Positions 1 through 6,809 of a stretch of DNA of 22,081 nucleotides are shown here, piece by piece. How positions within the stretch are numbered: the first letter of the stretch is position 1; every line of letters starts with the position of its first letter. This stretch comes from Faecousia sp. Lineage in GTDB: Bacteria > Bacillota > Clostridia > Oscillospirales > Oscillospiraceae. The translations under genes and the position numbers were made by a program. The DNA lies in contig JARHYV010000005.1 of the NCBI GenBank assembly GCA_029258495.1, forward strand, positions 1 to 22,081. The letters are read 5' to 3'. A model generated the notes under the pieces. That model saw nothing but the letters and a program-made list of their open reading frames with translations. It was not told the origin of the DNA and did no database searches.

Positions 1-161
1 TCGCCGGCCTCCTTGAATTTGGCCTCTGCCTCCTTGTCGCCGGGGTTGCGGTCGGGGTGATACTGCATGGCCTTTTTCCGATAGGCCTTTTTAATTGCAT
101 CGGCGCTGGCGCCCTTTTCTACGCCCAGCACCTCATAATAATCTCGTTTCGTTTCAGCCAT
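1..161 (-). CDS. dnaJ: Chaperone protein DnaJ, N-terminal fragment (cut by window edge)
   Basis: Only the first 53 codons are in the window. They begin MAETKRDYYEVLGV and contain the J-domain HPD tripeptide (in QYHPDRNPGD), which in this family contacts the DnaK ATPase domain and stimulates ATP hydrolysis. The ATG at 161-159 is preceded by GGAG at a suitable distance. The gene follows dnaK on the same strand after a 143-base gap holding two hairpins (see 228-249 and 263-288). I saw no convincing separate promoter, so it is probably the last gene of the hrcA-grpE-dnaK-dnaJ operon. The zinc-finger and C-terminal client-binding domains lie outside the window, so type I DnaJ versus another J-protein cannot be tested directly; position strongly favours DnaJ. 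Confidence 0.95.
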   Translation of the reverse strand, partial: MAETKRDYYEVLGVEKGASADAIKKAYRKKAMQYHPDRNPGDKEAEAKFKEAG

Positions 162-227
162 AATTTACTCCTCACATGGAAATTGCTCAAAAAAATCCTT
201 GTCTGAATGGGTATTCTCACTCAAAAC

Positions 228-249
228 ACGGGATTTTCCGCAATCCCGT
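228..249 (-). terminator. Second hairpin in the dnaK-dnaJ gap, terminator-like
   Basis: A perfect 8-bp stem ACGGGATT/AATCCCGT with a 6-nt loop. Read on the minus strand it is followed by GTGTTTTGAG, a short U-rich tract. It could be a weak intrinsic terminator or a processing and stability element that lowers dnaJ expression relative to dnaK. Confidence 0.5.
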
Positions 250-262
250 ATACAGACCAACA

Positions 263-288
263 GAGGGGCGGCAGCTTGGCCGCCCCTC
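263..288 (-). terminator. GC-rich hairpin directly after dnaK
   Basis: A perfect 10-bp stem GAGGGGCGGC/GCCGCCCCTC with a 6-nt loop starts 16 bases past the dnaK stop. The following minus-strand bases are only mildly T-rich (TCTGTTGGTCTG), so it is more likely a partial terminator or an mRNA 3'-end stabiliser than a full stop. Confidence 0.55.
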
Positions 289-304
289 ATGGTGTCAGGG
301 GTTA

Positions 305-2125
305 TTAGTCAACGGTCTCGTAGTCAGCATCTACAACGCCGTCATCGCCGCCTGCGTAGTTTGCACCGGCATTGGGATCGCCCTGAGCGCCGCCGGCCTG
401 CTGATACAGTTTCTCGGAAACTGCATAGAATGCCTTCTGAACGGCCTCGGTAGCGTCCTTGATCGCCTGAATATCCGTACCCTTGTTGACTTCCTTCAGG
501 TGGTCAACAGCGGACTGGATGGATGCCTTCTCGTCAGCGGAGATCTTGTCGCCCAGGTCAGCCAGAGTCTTTTCGGTCTGGTAGACGGTCTGGTCGGCAG
601 CATTGTGGGTATCGACCTCGTCCTTGCGGGCCTTATCCTCAGCAGCGAACTGCTCGGCTTCCTTAACGGCCTTGTCGATGTCGTCCTGGCTCAGGTTGGT
701 GGATGCGGTGATGGAGATGTTCTGCTCCTTGCCGGTGCCCAGATCCTTTGCAGAAACCTTTACGATGCCGTTGGCATCGATGTCGAAGGTGACCTCGATC
801 TGCGGGATGCCGCGGGGAGCAGGAGCAATACCGGACAGCTGGAAACGGCCCAGAGTCTTGTTGTAAGCAGCCATCTCACGCTCGCCCTGCAGGACATGCA
901 CATCAACAGAGGACTGATTGTCGGCAGCGGTGGAGAAGATCTGGCTCTTCTTGGTGGGGATGGTGGTATTGCGGTCGATCAGACGGGTGAAGACACCGCC
1001 CATGGTTTCGATGCCCAAAGACAGGGGAGTAACGTCCAGCAGCAGGATATCCTTCACATCGCCGGTGAGAACACCGCCCTGAATTGCAGCGCCCACGGCA
1101 ACACACTCATCGGGGTTGATGCCCTTGAAACCTTCCTTGCCGGTGATGCTCTTAACGGCATCCTGAACGGCAGGGATACGGGTGGAGCCGCCAACCAGCA
1201 GCACCTTATCCAGCTGGCCGGCAGTCAGACCGGCATCGCTCATAGCCTGACGGACAGGCTTCATGGTGCGCTCTACCAGATCGGCAGTCAGTTCGTTGAA
1301 CTTTGCACGGGAAATGGTCACATCCAGATGCTTGGGGCCGGTGGCATCCGCGGTGATGTAGGGCAGGTTCACATTGGTGGTGGTCATGCCGGACAGCTCG
1401 ATCTTTGCCTTCTCGGCAGCCTCCTTCAGACGCTGCATAGCAACGCGGTCGGCAGACAGGTCGATGCCCTCAGCCTTCTTGAACTCGGCAACCAGATGAT
1501 CCATAATTCTCTGGTCGAAGTCGTCGCCGCCCAGACGGGTGTCGCCTGCGGTAGCCAGAACCTCGATAACGCCGTCGCCGATATCCAGAATGGACACATC
1601 GAAGGTGCCGCCGCCCAGGTCATAGACCATGATCTTCTGCTCGGACTCCTTATCCAGACCGTAGGCCAGTGCAGCTGCGGTGGGCTCGTTGACGATACGC
1701 TTTACTTCCAGACCGGCGATCTTGCCTGCATCCTTGGTAGCCTGACGCTGTGCATCAGAGAAGTAAGCGGGAACGGTGATAACAGCCTCGGTGACGGTGG
1801 TGCCCAGATAGCTCTCTGCATCAGCCTTCAGTTTCTGCAGGATCATAGCAGAGATCTCCTGAGGGGTGTAGGCCTTGCCGTCGATGGTGACCTTGTAATT
1901 TTCGCCCATGTGACGCTTGATGGAAGAAACGGTGCGGTCAGCGTTGGTCACAGCCTGACGCTTTGCCACCTGACCGACCATACGCTCGCCGGTCTTGGAG
2001 AATGCGACCACAGAGGGAGTGGTGCGGGCGCCTTCTGCATTTGCAATTACAACGGGTTCGCCGCCTTCCAGAACAGCGACACAGGAATTGGTAGTACCCA
2101 GATCGATACCGATAATCTTAGACAT
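305..2125 (-). CDS. dnaK: Molecular chaperone DnaK (Hsp70)
   Basis: A 606-residue ATP-dependent chaperone that binds exposed hydrophobic peptides, working with DnaJ and GrpE in the cytosol. Visible Hsp70 signatures are GIDLGTTNS at residues 6-14, VYDLGGGTFDVS at 167-178 and VGGSTRIPAV at 311-320. A substrate-binding domain follows, then a Gly/Ala/Asp-rich flexible tail ending DYETVD. Length and the compact N-terminal lobe fit Gram-positive DnaK. The ATG has AGGAGG (2135-2140 complement) at good spacing, and the gene ends in tandem stops TAATAA. It lies 42 bases downstream of grpE and is expected to be transcribed from the CIRCE-controlled hrcA promoter. A 656-codon open frame on the opposite strand is a known coding shadow of dnaK genes. 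Confidence 0.99.
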   Translation of the reverse strand: MSKIIGIDLGTTNSCVAVLEGGEPVVIANAEGARTTPSVVAFSKTGERMVGQVAKRQAVTNADRTVSSIKRHMGENYKVTIDGKAYTPQEISAMILQKLKADAESYLGTTVTEAVITVPAYFSDAQRQATKDAGKIAGLEVKRIVNEPTAAALAYGLDKESEQKIMVYDLGGGTFDVSILDIGDGVIEVLATAGDTRLGGDDFDQRIMDHLVAEFKKAEGIDLSADRVAMQRLKEAAEKAKIELSGMTTTNVNLPYITADATGPKHLDVTISRAKFNELTADLVERTMKPVRQAMSDAGLTAGQLDKVLLVGGSTRIPAVQDAVKSITGKEGFKGINPDECVAVGAAIQGGVLTGDVKDILLLDVTPLSLGIETMGGVFTRLIDRNTTIPTKKSQIFSTAADNQSSVDVHVLQGEREMAAYNKTLGRFQLSGIAPAPRGIPQIEVTFDIDANGIVKVSAKDLGTGKEQNISITASTNLSQDDIDKAVKEAEQFAAEDKARKDEVDTHNAADQTVYQTEKTLADLGDKISADEKASIQSAVDHLKEVNKGTDIQAIKDATEAVQKAFYAVSEKLYQQAGGAQGDPNAGANYAGGDDGVVDADYETVD

Positions 2126-2167
2126 AATTTAGTTCCTCCTATATAGATGAAAAAGTTTTTACAAAAA

Positions 2168-2698
2168 TCAGTTGGCTACCTGAACCATTGCGAAACGGAT
2201 GACCTTTTCGCCGGTTCTAAAGCCCTTTTGGAAGATCTGGCTGATCTCATTCTCACCCAGCTCTTCGCTCTCGGTGTGCATCACCGCATTGTGGAGATTG
2301 GGGTCGAACTGCTCGCCCACTTCCCCATAGATCTCAACACCCAGATCGGTGAAGATCTTGACAAGACCCGTCATGGTCAGCTCCACACCCTTTTTGTATG
2401 CCGCATCCTCGGTGGGCTGATTCATGGCCCGCTCCAGATTGTCATACACCGGCAGCAGCTTTGCGATGGCATCTGCCTTGCCGTTTGAGTAGCTTGCATC
2501 CTTTTCCTTCTGGCTGCGCTTACGGAAGTTGTCATACTCGGCAGCAAGCCGCAGGAAGGAGTCATGCTCTTTTTCGTATTTTTCTTTGAAATCCTCGGCA
2601 GCAGCCTCGCAAACGGTTTCTTCTGCAGCGGTTTCTTCCACGGCAGCAGTTTCCTCGGTTTCTACCTCGGCAGTGGTATTCTTTTCTTTTTCAGACAC
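2168..2698 (-). CDS. grpE: Nucleotide exchange factor GrpE
   Basis: A 176-residue cochaperone that releases ADP from DnaK. The first ~45 residues are Glu/Ala/Thr-rich and probably disordered, followed by the long helical region (EKYEKEHDSFLRLAAEYDNFRKR). The C-terminal beta domain shows the family signature: FDPNLHNAV, then KGFRTGEKVIRFAMVQVAN. The start is GTG at 2698-2696, preceded by GGAGG and a 7-nt spacer; this site lies inside the last codons of hrcA, whose TAA stop is at 2703-2701. Translation of the two genes is therefore probably coupled. Length is typical for the family. Confidence 0.98.
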   Translation of the reverse strand: MSEKEKNTTAEVETEETAAVEETAAEETVCEAAAEDFKEKYEKEHDSFLRLAAEYDNFRKRSQKEKDASYSNGKADAIAKLLPVYDNLERAMNQPTEDAAYKKGVELTMTGLVKIFTDLGVEIYGEVGEQFDPNLHNAVMHTESEELGENEISQIFQKGFRTGEKVIRFAMVQVAN

Positions 2699-2700
2699 TT

Positions 2701-3795
2701 TTATGCCTCCTTATGAGATTCATCGCTCATGGCGGTGGTTTCATCGCCGCCGGAAGGCAGCTTCATATGTTCCGGTTTTGCAAACATATTGCTCAGGCTC
2801 TCTGCAAAGTAGCTCAGTCGGGCGGTCACCTTGGCATAATCCATTCTTGTGGGGCCGACCACACCGATGACACCCTGCATGCCTTCGCCGATGTCAAATT
2901 TTGTCATGACAACACTGGTATCCTTCAGCTCCTGAGCCACATTTTCCGGGCCCACCAGAACCTTGGTGCCATTGTCATTGCTCATAACCGCCGGCAGATT
3001 GGTGATCACATCCTCATCCAGTGTGGACAGCACCTTCTGTGCCTTCTCCACATCCCGGTATTCCGGCTGTCCCAGCAATCGCATATGCCCGGCAACAGAC
3101 ACATCTGCCTGCTGCTGCTGATGCAGCGTGCCGATGGCAAACTCCGTGATCACCGGCACCAAAGACGATGCATTCCCGGCCGAGCGCATGACCTTGTCCA
3201 TCAGTTCAGATGTAAATGCCTCCACAGGGATATCCGTCATCGTGGCATTCACCACGGCGCCCAGCAGCTTCAGATCACTTTGATCCAGATTGACCGGGAG
3301 CTTGATCAGCTTGTTGGTGACCTCCTCATTGCTGAGCATGACCACCAGAATGATGCTCCCTTCGCCGGCTTGGATCAGATCGTAACGACGGATGGTCACT
3401 CCGGCAGCATGGGCTGCCACGGTGATGGCCGGCAGATCCGTTGCCTGGGAGACCATTTTGGCCACCTGATCCATCAGCTTGTCGATCTTCTGCATTTTTT
3501 CTTCTACCGACAGGTTCATGGACTTGGTTTCGTCCATGCTCAGTCGGTAGTCCATCATCAGCTCATCCACATACAGCCGATAGCCTGCGGTGGACGGGAT
3601 CCGTCCTGCGGAGGTATGGGGCTGCTCCAGATAGCCCATGGCAGTCAGATCTGCCATTTCGTTGCGGATGGTAGCCGAGGAGTAGTTCATATCCGGCAGA
3701 GCGGTGATCGCCTTGGAACCCACAGGTTCTGCCGTGCGGATATACAGGTCAACGACACTGCGCAGTACCTTCTTTTTACGATCAGTCAGTTCCAT
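2701..3795 (-). CDS. hrcA: Heat-inducible transcription repressor HrcA
   Basis: A 364-residue dimeric repressor that binds CIRCE operators and releases them when DnaK/GroEL are occupied by unfolded protein. The N-terminus (ELTDRKKKVLRSVVDLYIRTAEPVGSKAI) is the characteristic winged helix, followed by the YSSATIRNEMADL recognition region and YLEQPHTSAGRIPS, all HrcA hallmarks. The rest is the GAF-like and insert region. The ATG at 3795-3793 has GGAGG five bases upstream. It is the first gene of the operon and is preceded by a perfect CIRCE overlapping its own promoter, so autoregulation is expected. Confidence 0.98.
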   Translation of the reverse strand: MELTDRKKKVLRSVVDLYIRTAEPVGSKAITALPDMNYSSATIRNEMADLTAMGYLEQPHTSAGRIPSTAGYRLYVDELMMDYRLSMDETKSMNLSVEEKMQKIDKLMDQVAKMVSQATDLPAITVAAHAAGVTIRRYDLIQAGEGSIILVVMLSNEEVTNKLIKLPVNLDQSDLKLLGAVVNATMTDIPVEAFTSELMDKVMRSAGNASSLVPVITEFAIGTLHQQQQADVSVAGHMRLLGQPEYRDVEKAQKVLSTLDEDVITNLPAVMSNDNGTKVLVGPENVAQELKDTSVVMTKFDIGEGMQGVIGVVGPTRMDYAKVTARLSYFAESLSNMFAKPEHMKLPSGGDETTAMSDESHKEA

Positions 3796-3814
3796 GGCAT
3801 CCTCCTTGGATGGT

Positions 3815-3841
3815 TTAGCACTCTTTATCTCTGAGTGCTAA
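3815..3841 (-). promoter_or_regulatory. CIRCE operator
   Basis: A perfect TTAGCACTC-N9-GAGTGCTAA inverted repeat, extendable by one base pair on each side (3814-3842). It starts a few bases downstream of the -10 box, overlapping the expected transcription start of hrcA. This is the standard HrcA binding site and predicts heat-inducible control of the whole operon. Confidence 0.98.
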
Positions 3842-3845
3842 ACAT

Positions 3846-3874
3846 ACTATACCGCCACTGCGGTCTAAAGTCAA
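3846..3874 (-). promoter_or_regulatory. Vegetative promoter of the hrcA operon
   Basis: Minus-strand -35 TTGACT (3874-3869), 17-bp spacer, -10 TATAGT (3851-3846), placed immediately upstream of CIRCE. It closely matches the sigma-A consensus. Confidence 0.92.
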
Positions 3875-3930
3875 GAGAAACCTTTATGAATTATTTTTTA
3901 ACATTTCTGCCGGAAGTATCCGGACTTTTG

Positions 3931-3963
3931 CAAAGAAAAATCCCCGGCATAGATATGCCAGGG
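3931..3963 (-). terminator. Intrinsic terminator of the small sigma-like cassette
   Basis: On the minus strand CCCTGGCATA pairs with TATGCCGGGG (one G-T wobble), followed by ATTTTTCTTTG. It begins 26 bases after the stop of the gene at 3989-4252 and insulates the cassette from the hrcA promoter. A smaller CCGGA/TCCGG hairpin lies at 3910-3923. Confidence 0.85.
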
Positions 3964-3988
3964 CAAGGTGCGCAGCAGCCCTGCGCGG

Positions 3989-4252
3989 TCAGTATTTCAG
4001 ACAGCGGCGCACCCGGTTTTCCGCCCGGTGCAGGGTTCTGCACACGCTGCTTTTGCAGATCCCCCGTTCCTGTCCGATTTGCTGCATGGTCTTTTGTTGG
4101 AAATAGTAGGCGATCAGGATCTCCCGCTGTATTTCTGTCAGTTCCCGGGCGATCACCTTCTGCAGTCTTTTCAGCTGCACCTCCCGGGGCAGCTGAGGCC
4201 CCTCGTATCCGTCATAGAGTGTATTTTTCACTTCGGCAGTATCCCTTCTCAT
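3989..4252 (-). CDS. Sigma-70 region-4-like helix-turn-helix protein
   Basis: An 87-residue basic protein. Residues 36-83 (RELTEIQREILIAYY, then TMQQIGQERGI, then SSVCRTLHRAENRV) read as a sigma-70 region 4 helix-turn-helix, with the turn near residues 60-66. There is no region 2, so it cannot act as a conventional complete sigma factor. Related small proteins include partial sigma subunits and phage-type late-gene activators. The ATG at 4252 overlaps the upstream gene by 41 bases; a GTG at 4231 (codon 8), preceded by AAGGG, is an alternative start giving 80 residues. It is the last gene of a three-gene cassette ending in a terminator. The fold is reasonably clear, but the target promoters and partner are unknown. 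Confidence 0.75.
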   Translation of the reverse strand: MRRDTAEVKNTLYDGYEGPQLPREVQLKRLQKVIARELTEIQREILIAYYFQQKTMQQIGQERGICKSSVCRTLHRAENRVRRCLKY

Positions 4253-4445
4253 AGTAGTGCTCGGTCAGTTCCGCAAGCTCGTTCATCTGGGTCAGCATAG
4301 GGGTCAGCTCTGCGATCCGCCGCTTGAGATGCCAGATCTGCTCCGGATCCTCTGCCTGTGCCAGTTCTGTGCGCAGCTGCTTGAGCCGCGCGCGCAGGGG
4401 CTGAGCCGCCTGCCGGTAGGTTTTGCTGATTTCCGCCAATGTCAT
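4212..4445 (-). CDS. Small helical (coiled-coil) protein of unknown function
   Basis: A 77-residue protein beginning MTLAEISKTYRQAAQPLRARL. It is almost wholly predicted helix with heptad-like spacing of Leu/Ile and many Arg, Glu and Gln residues. It has no signal peptide or membrane segment. Its ATG (4445-4443) overlaps the TGA of the zinc-ribbon gene in an ATGA arrangement, and its own end overlaps the sigma-like gene, so all three are probably translated together. I do not recognise the family. The context suggests a binding partner or modulator of the region-4-like protein, which is inference. The open frame extends 20 codons further upstream, but that part overlaps the clearly better zinc-ribbon frame. 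Confidence 0.6.
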   Translation of the reverse strand: MTLAEISKTYRQAAQPLRARLKQLRTELAQAEDPEQIWHLKRRIAELTPMLTQMNELAELTEHYYEKGYCRSEKYTL

Positions 4446-4570
4446 TGTCCAAATCTCTGGCAGTATATGCACTGCCCCTCCTGCCCATAGATCTCCCTGC
4501 CGCACACGGGGCAGTATGCCGTCGGCTTGCGTGCCTGTATATCCTCAAACGGCAGCAGCTCCTCATTCAT
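4442..4570 (-). CDS. 42-residue zinc-ribbon microprotein
   Basis: A short frame beginning MNEELLPFEDIQ and ending CQRFGQ. It carries two paired-cysteine knuckles, YCPVCGREIYG and CIYC (Cys20, Cys23, Cys34 and Cys37), the spacing of a small zinc ribbon. AAGGAG lies nine bases before the ATG at 4570-4568; a second ATG two codons upstream is too close to that site. The stop codon overlaps the next start as ATGA, good evidence of real translation. It is the first gene of the cassette and lies downstream of the candidate promoter at 4645-4673. Function unknown; such ribbons often mediate contacts with RNA polymerase or nucleic acid. Confidence 0.72.
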   Translation of the reverse strand: MNEELLPFEDIQARKPTAYCPVCGREIYGQEGQCIYCQRFGQ

Positions 4571-4644
4571 TTGCATCCTCTCCTTCAATTTGTCGAATTT
4601 TCGCAAGATTTTGTCGATAGAATTGCCATCTATTTCCAGATTTG

Positions 4645-4673
4645 ACTGTACTACACGAAATGTGTGAAAACAA
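4645..4673 (-). promoter_or_regulatory. Candidate promoter of the zinc-ribbon/sigma-like cassette
   Basis: Minus-strand -35 TTGTTT (4673-4668), 17-bp spacer, -10 TACAGT (4650-4645), about 70 bases before the first ATG. Moderate match to consensus. The -10 box overlaps one arm of the inverted repeat at 4649-4688. Confidence 0.5.
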
Positions 4674-4688
4674 TCGGATTGTGTAGTA
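4649..4688. repeat. Inverted repeat between divergent genes, candidate operator
   Basis: Arms TACTACAC (4649-4656) and GTGTAGTA (4681-4688) are perfect complements separated by 24 bases. An inner ACAC-GAAAT-GTGT dyad occupies 4653-4665. It overlaps the cassette promoter and lies upstream of the XRE-family gene, so it is a plausible binding site for that repressor. Confidence 0.55.
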
Positions 4689-4721
4689 TGGCAAAATTCC
4701 CCTCTTTTTTTATGAGATCCG

Positions 4722-4730
4722 TGCTATGGT
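4722..4730 (+). promoter_or_regulatory. Possible extended -10 promoter of the XRE gene
   Basis: TGCTATGGT has the TGn-extended -10 form and lies about 30 bases before the ATG of the XRE gene. I see no good -35, as expected for an extended -10 promoter, so this is tentative. Confidence 0.4.
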
Positions 4731-4760
4731 AGATGCAACACACACGAAGGAAGTGGTCAA

Positions 4761-5102
4761 ATGTTGGGTGCCAGGATCGCCGCACTGCGGCGTCAGAAGG
4801 GTTGGAGCCAGACGGAGCTTGCCCTCAAGCTGAAGATCAGCGCCAGTGCCGTGGGCATGTATGAGCAGGGTCGGAGGGAACCCTCTGCCGATACCATTGT
4901 GGCTCTGGCCCGGGTGTTCGGGGTCTCCACGGATTATCTGCTGACCGGACATGCCGCCAGTGCCCATGATCTGGAGGCTGCAAATCAGGCGCTGCAAAGC
5001 TCCCTGTCCTCTGCGCAGGCGATCCTGTCCAATCGTCCCGATCCGCCCTTTTCCAAGGAAGAGCTTGCCACCCTGTTTGCCGCATTGCTTTTGGATTCTT
5101 GA
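4761..5102 (+). CDS. XRE-family helix-turn-helix transcriptional regulator
   Basis: A 113-residue protein. Residues 3-62 form a Cro/C1-type helix-turn-helix (IAALRRQKGWSQTELALKLK, then SASAVGMYEQGRREPS, then LARVFGVSTDYLLTG). A short Ala/Ser/Leu-rich helical tail follows that may dimerise. AAGGAAG precedes the ATG by eight bases. It is transcribed divergently from the zinc-ribbon/sigma-like cassette across an interval holding a long inverted repeat, so it probably regulates that cassette and perhaps itself. tadA follows 56 bases downstream on the same strand and may be cotranscribed. Confidence 0.85.
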   Translation: MLGARIAALRRQKGWSQTELALKLKISASAVGMYEQGRREPSADTIVALARVFGVSTDYLLTGHAASAHDLEAANQALQSSLSSAQAILSNRPDPPFSKEELATLFAALLLDS

Positions 5103-5158
5103 CGGATTCAGGCTTTTCGGGTATTGTATCAGCAGATCGATACCGGGAGGTTGCAAAA

Positions 5159-5650
5159 ATGGAAGATCAGGACTATATGCGCGCGGCTCTGGAGCTTGCA
5201 AAGGAGGCTGCCGCCGAGGGCGAGGTTCCCGTGGGATGCGTCATCGTGCGGGGCAGCCAGATCGTCGGACGGGGCAGGAACCGCCGGGAGCGGGGCAAAA
5301 ATGCCCTCTGCCACGCGGAATTGGAGGCCATCGATGAGGCATGCCGCACCTTGGGCGGATGGCGGCTGTGGGAATGCACCCTGTATGTGACTCTGGAGCC
5401 CTGTCCCATGTGCGCAGGTGCCATCATCAATGCCCGGATCCCACGGGTCGTCTACGGGGCAGGAGATCTGAAAGCCGGCTCCTGCGGCTCCGTGTGCAAT
5501 CTGTTTTCCATGGCATACAATCACCATCCGCAGGTGGTATCCGGCATCATGGAGGAGCAGTGCAGCGCCGAGCTGAAGGAGTTCTTCAAAAATCTGCGGC
5601 TGACGCTGCCAAACCGCAAGCGGTGGCGCAAACCAACCGCTGCCGAATAA
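5159..5650 (+). CDS. tadA: tRNA adenosine(34) deaminase TadA
   Basis: A 163-residue zinc deaminase that converts A34 to inosine in tRNA-Arg(ACG), allowing wobble decoding. The catalytic motifs are complete: CHAELEAI (zinc ligand His52, proton-shuttle Glu54) and LEPCPMCAGAI (zinc ligands Cys82 and Cys85). The ATG at 5159 has GGGAGG eight bases upstream; a longer frame from an upstream TTG has no ribosome binding site and only adds unlikely residues. Length and motif spacing are standard for bacterial TadA. Confidence 0.97.
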   Translation: MEDQDYMRAALELAKEAAAEGEVPVGCVIVRGSQIVGRGRNRRERGKNALCHAELEAIDEACRTLGGWRLWECTLYVTLEPCPMCAGAIINARIPRVVYGAGDLKAGSCGSVCNLFSMAYNHHPQVVSGIMEEQCSAELKEFFKNLRLTLPNRKRWRKPTAAE

Positions 5651-5696
5651 GCAGAACTTTTCGACATTTCTCGATACTTTACGAAGGGGGCTTTTC

Positions 5697-6719
5697 ATGG
5701 ACTGGGAAGGGCGATGTATCCGGGTCTGTGCAGGCGCACTGCTGTTTGCAGGGCTGCTGCGGCTCAGTGCCAGCGGATTTCTGTCACCACTGGGGCAGGC
5801 TCTGGAGGATCCGGGCATTGCGTCTTTTTTGGTATACATGCAGACCGGACGGGTGGTGCGCCTGAGTCCCGAGCCACCGGTCACTCCCATCATGGGAAGT
5901 CCTCAGATCCCCACCGAGGAAACATCCGCACCCACCACGGCTGCCACCGAGGCATCCCTGCCGGTGTTCTGCGCCGACGATCTTTCCCGGGTGGATGTCA
6001 CCTACAACTGCAACTACGAGCCGGATATGGAGGCGCTGCTGACGCAGCCTCTTGAATGGGATCTGCATTCCGAAAGTCCCAGTGTGCTGATCGTCCATAC
6101 CCACACCAGTGAAAGCTATACCCGCTGCCCCGGCGACACCTATACGGAAACCAGTGCCTACCGGACACTGGATCCCGGGTACAATGTGCTGAGCCTGGGC
6201 GAATTGGTGGCTGCACGGCTGGAGGATGCCGGGATCCATGTCATTCACGACACCTCCTTCCACGATTACCCATCCTATAACGGAGCATACAGCGATGCAT
6301 GTGCCTCCACAGAAGAGATTTTGGCAGAAAATCCGGGGATCGAGCTGATCCTCGACCTGCATCGGGATGCTGCCGACACCCCCACGGGGCAGCTTGTCAC
6401 CGAATGCTCCATCGGCATCGAAACCGCCGCACAGCTGATGATGGTGGTGGGCACCGATGCAGGCGGACTGGACAATCCCGACTGGAAAGACAATCTCTCC
6501 GTGGCGCTGAAACTCCATGCCCAGCTGGAGCAGGTCAACCCCGGGATCTGCCGTCCCATCAACTTTACTTACCACAGATACAATCAGCATCTGGGGAAAC
6601 ACGCGCTGATCATCGAGATCGGCGCCGCCGGAAACACCCTGCCTCAGGCAAAACTGGCAGCCGGAGCCCTTGCCGATGCCATCATTGCCCTGTCCAACGG
6701 AACATCTTCTCCCAACTGA
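5697..6719 (+). CDS. spoIIP: Stage II sporulation protein P (SpoIIP)
   Basis: A 340-residue peptidoglycan hydrolase. In sporulating Firmicutes it cuts cross-links and stem peptides at the septum with SpoIID and SpoIIM during engulfment. Residues 8-27 form an N-terminal membrane anchor, then a Pro/Thr-rich linker (about 55-90). The catalytic domain contains VLIVHTHTSESY (130-141), GYNVLSLGELVAARLEDAGI, DLHRDA (220-225), FTYHRYNQHLGKHALIIEIG and the closing GNTLPQA. These His, Glu and Asp residues match the zinc amidase core. GAAGGGGG precedes the ATG. The stop codon lies inside the terminator stem. In Bacillus spoIIP also lies near hrcA, so its presence 1.9 kb from hrcA may be a remnant of that gene order. 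Confidence 0.95.
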   Translation: MDWEGRCIRVCAGALLFAGLLRLSASGFLSPLGQALEDPGIASFLVYMQTGRVVRLSPEPPVTPIMGSPQIPTEETSAPTTAATEASLPVFCADDLSRVDVTYNCNYEPDMEALLTQPLEWDLHSESPSVLIVHTHTSESYTRCPGDTYTETSAYRTLDPGYNVLSLGELVAARLEDAGIHVIHDTSFHDYPSYNGAYSDACASTEEILAENPGIELILDLHRDAADTPTGQLVTECSIGIETAAQLMMVVGTDAGGLDNPDWKDNLSVALKLHAQLEQVNPGICRPINFTYHRYNQHLGKHALIIEIGAAGNTLPQAKLAAGALADAIIALSNGTSSPN

Positions 6720-6740
6720 CCGCAGTTGGGTATTTTTTTA
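6711..6740 (+). terminator. Intrinsic terminator of spoIIP
   Basis: A perfect 8-bp stem CCCAACTG/CAGTTGGG with loop ACCG, followed by TATTTTTTT. The spoIIP TGA (6717-6719) lies within the hairpin. Confidence 0.93.
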
Positions 6741-6742
6741 TC

Positions 6743-6771
6743 TTGACAGGGATTTTATTTTGATTTAAGAT
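6743..6771 (+). promoter_or_regulatory. Promoter of the psuK-psuG operon
   Basis: A consensus -35 TTGACA (6743-6748), 17-bp spacer and -10 TAAGAT (6766-6771). It follows the spoIIP terminator directly and lies about 40 bases before the psuK ATG. Confidence 0.8.
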
Positions 6772-6809
6772 ATGATTAGAAATTAACTTATGTTTAGGAG
6801 TTGATTCCC

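Noticed and set aside
176..2146. 656-codon plus-strand open frame opposite dnaK
   Set aside because: It is the well-known coding shadow on the antisense strand of dnaK genes; it has no ribosome site or domain, while the minus-strand DnaK is unambiguous.
2713..3834. 373-codon plus-strand open frame opposite hrcA
   Set aside because: His/Gln-rich composition, no motif, and it overlaps a certain gene and its CIRCE operator.
4249..4566. 105-codon minus-strand frame overlapping the zinc-ribbon and helical genes
   Set aside because: Arg/Ala-rich shadow; the alternative frames have better ribosome sites, an ATGA overlap and a zinc-ribbon motif.
5651..5696. Possible sporulation sigma-E promoter before spoIIP
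   Set aside because: CGATACTT faintly resembles a sigma-E -10, but no acceptable -35 lies at the right distance, so I do not call it.
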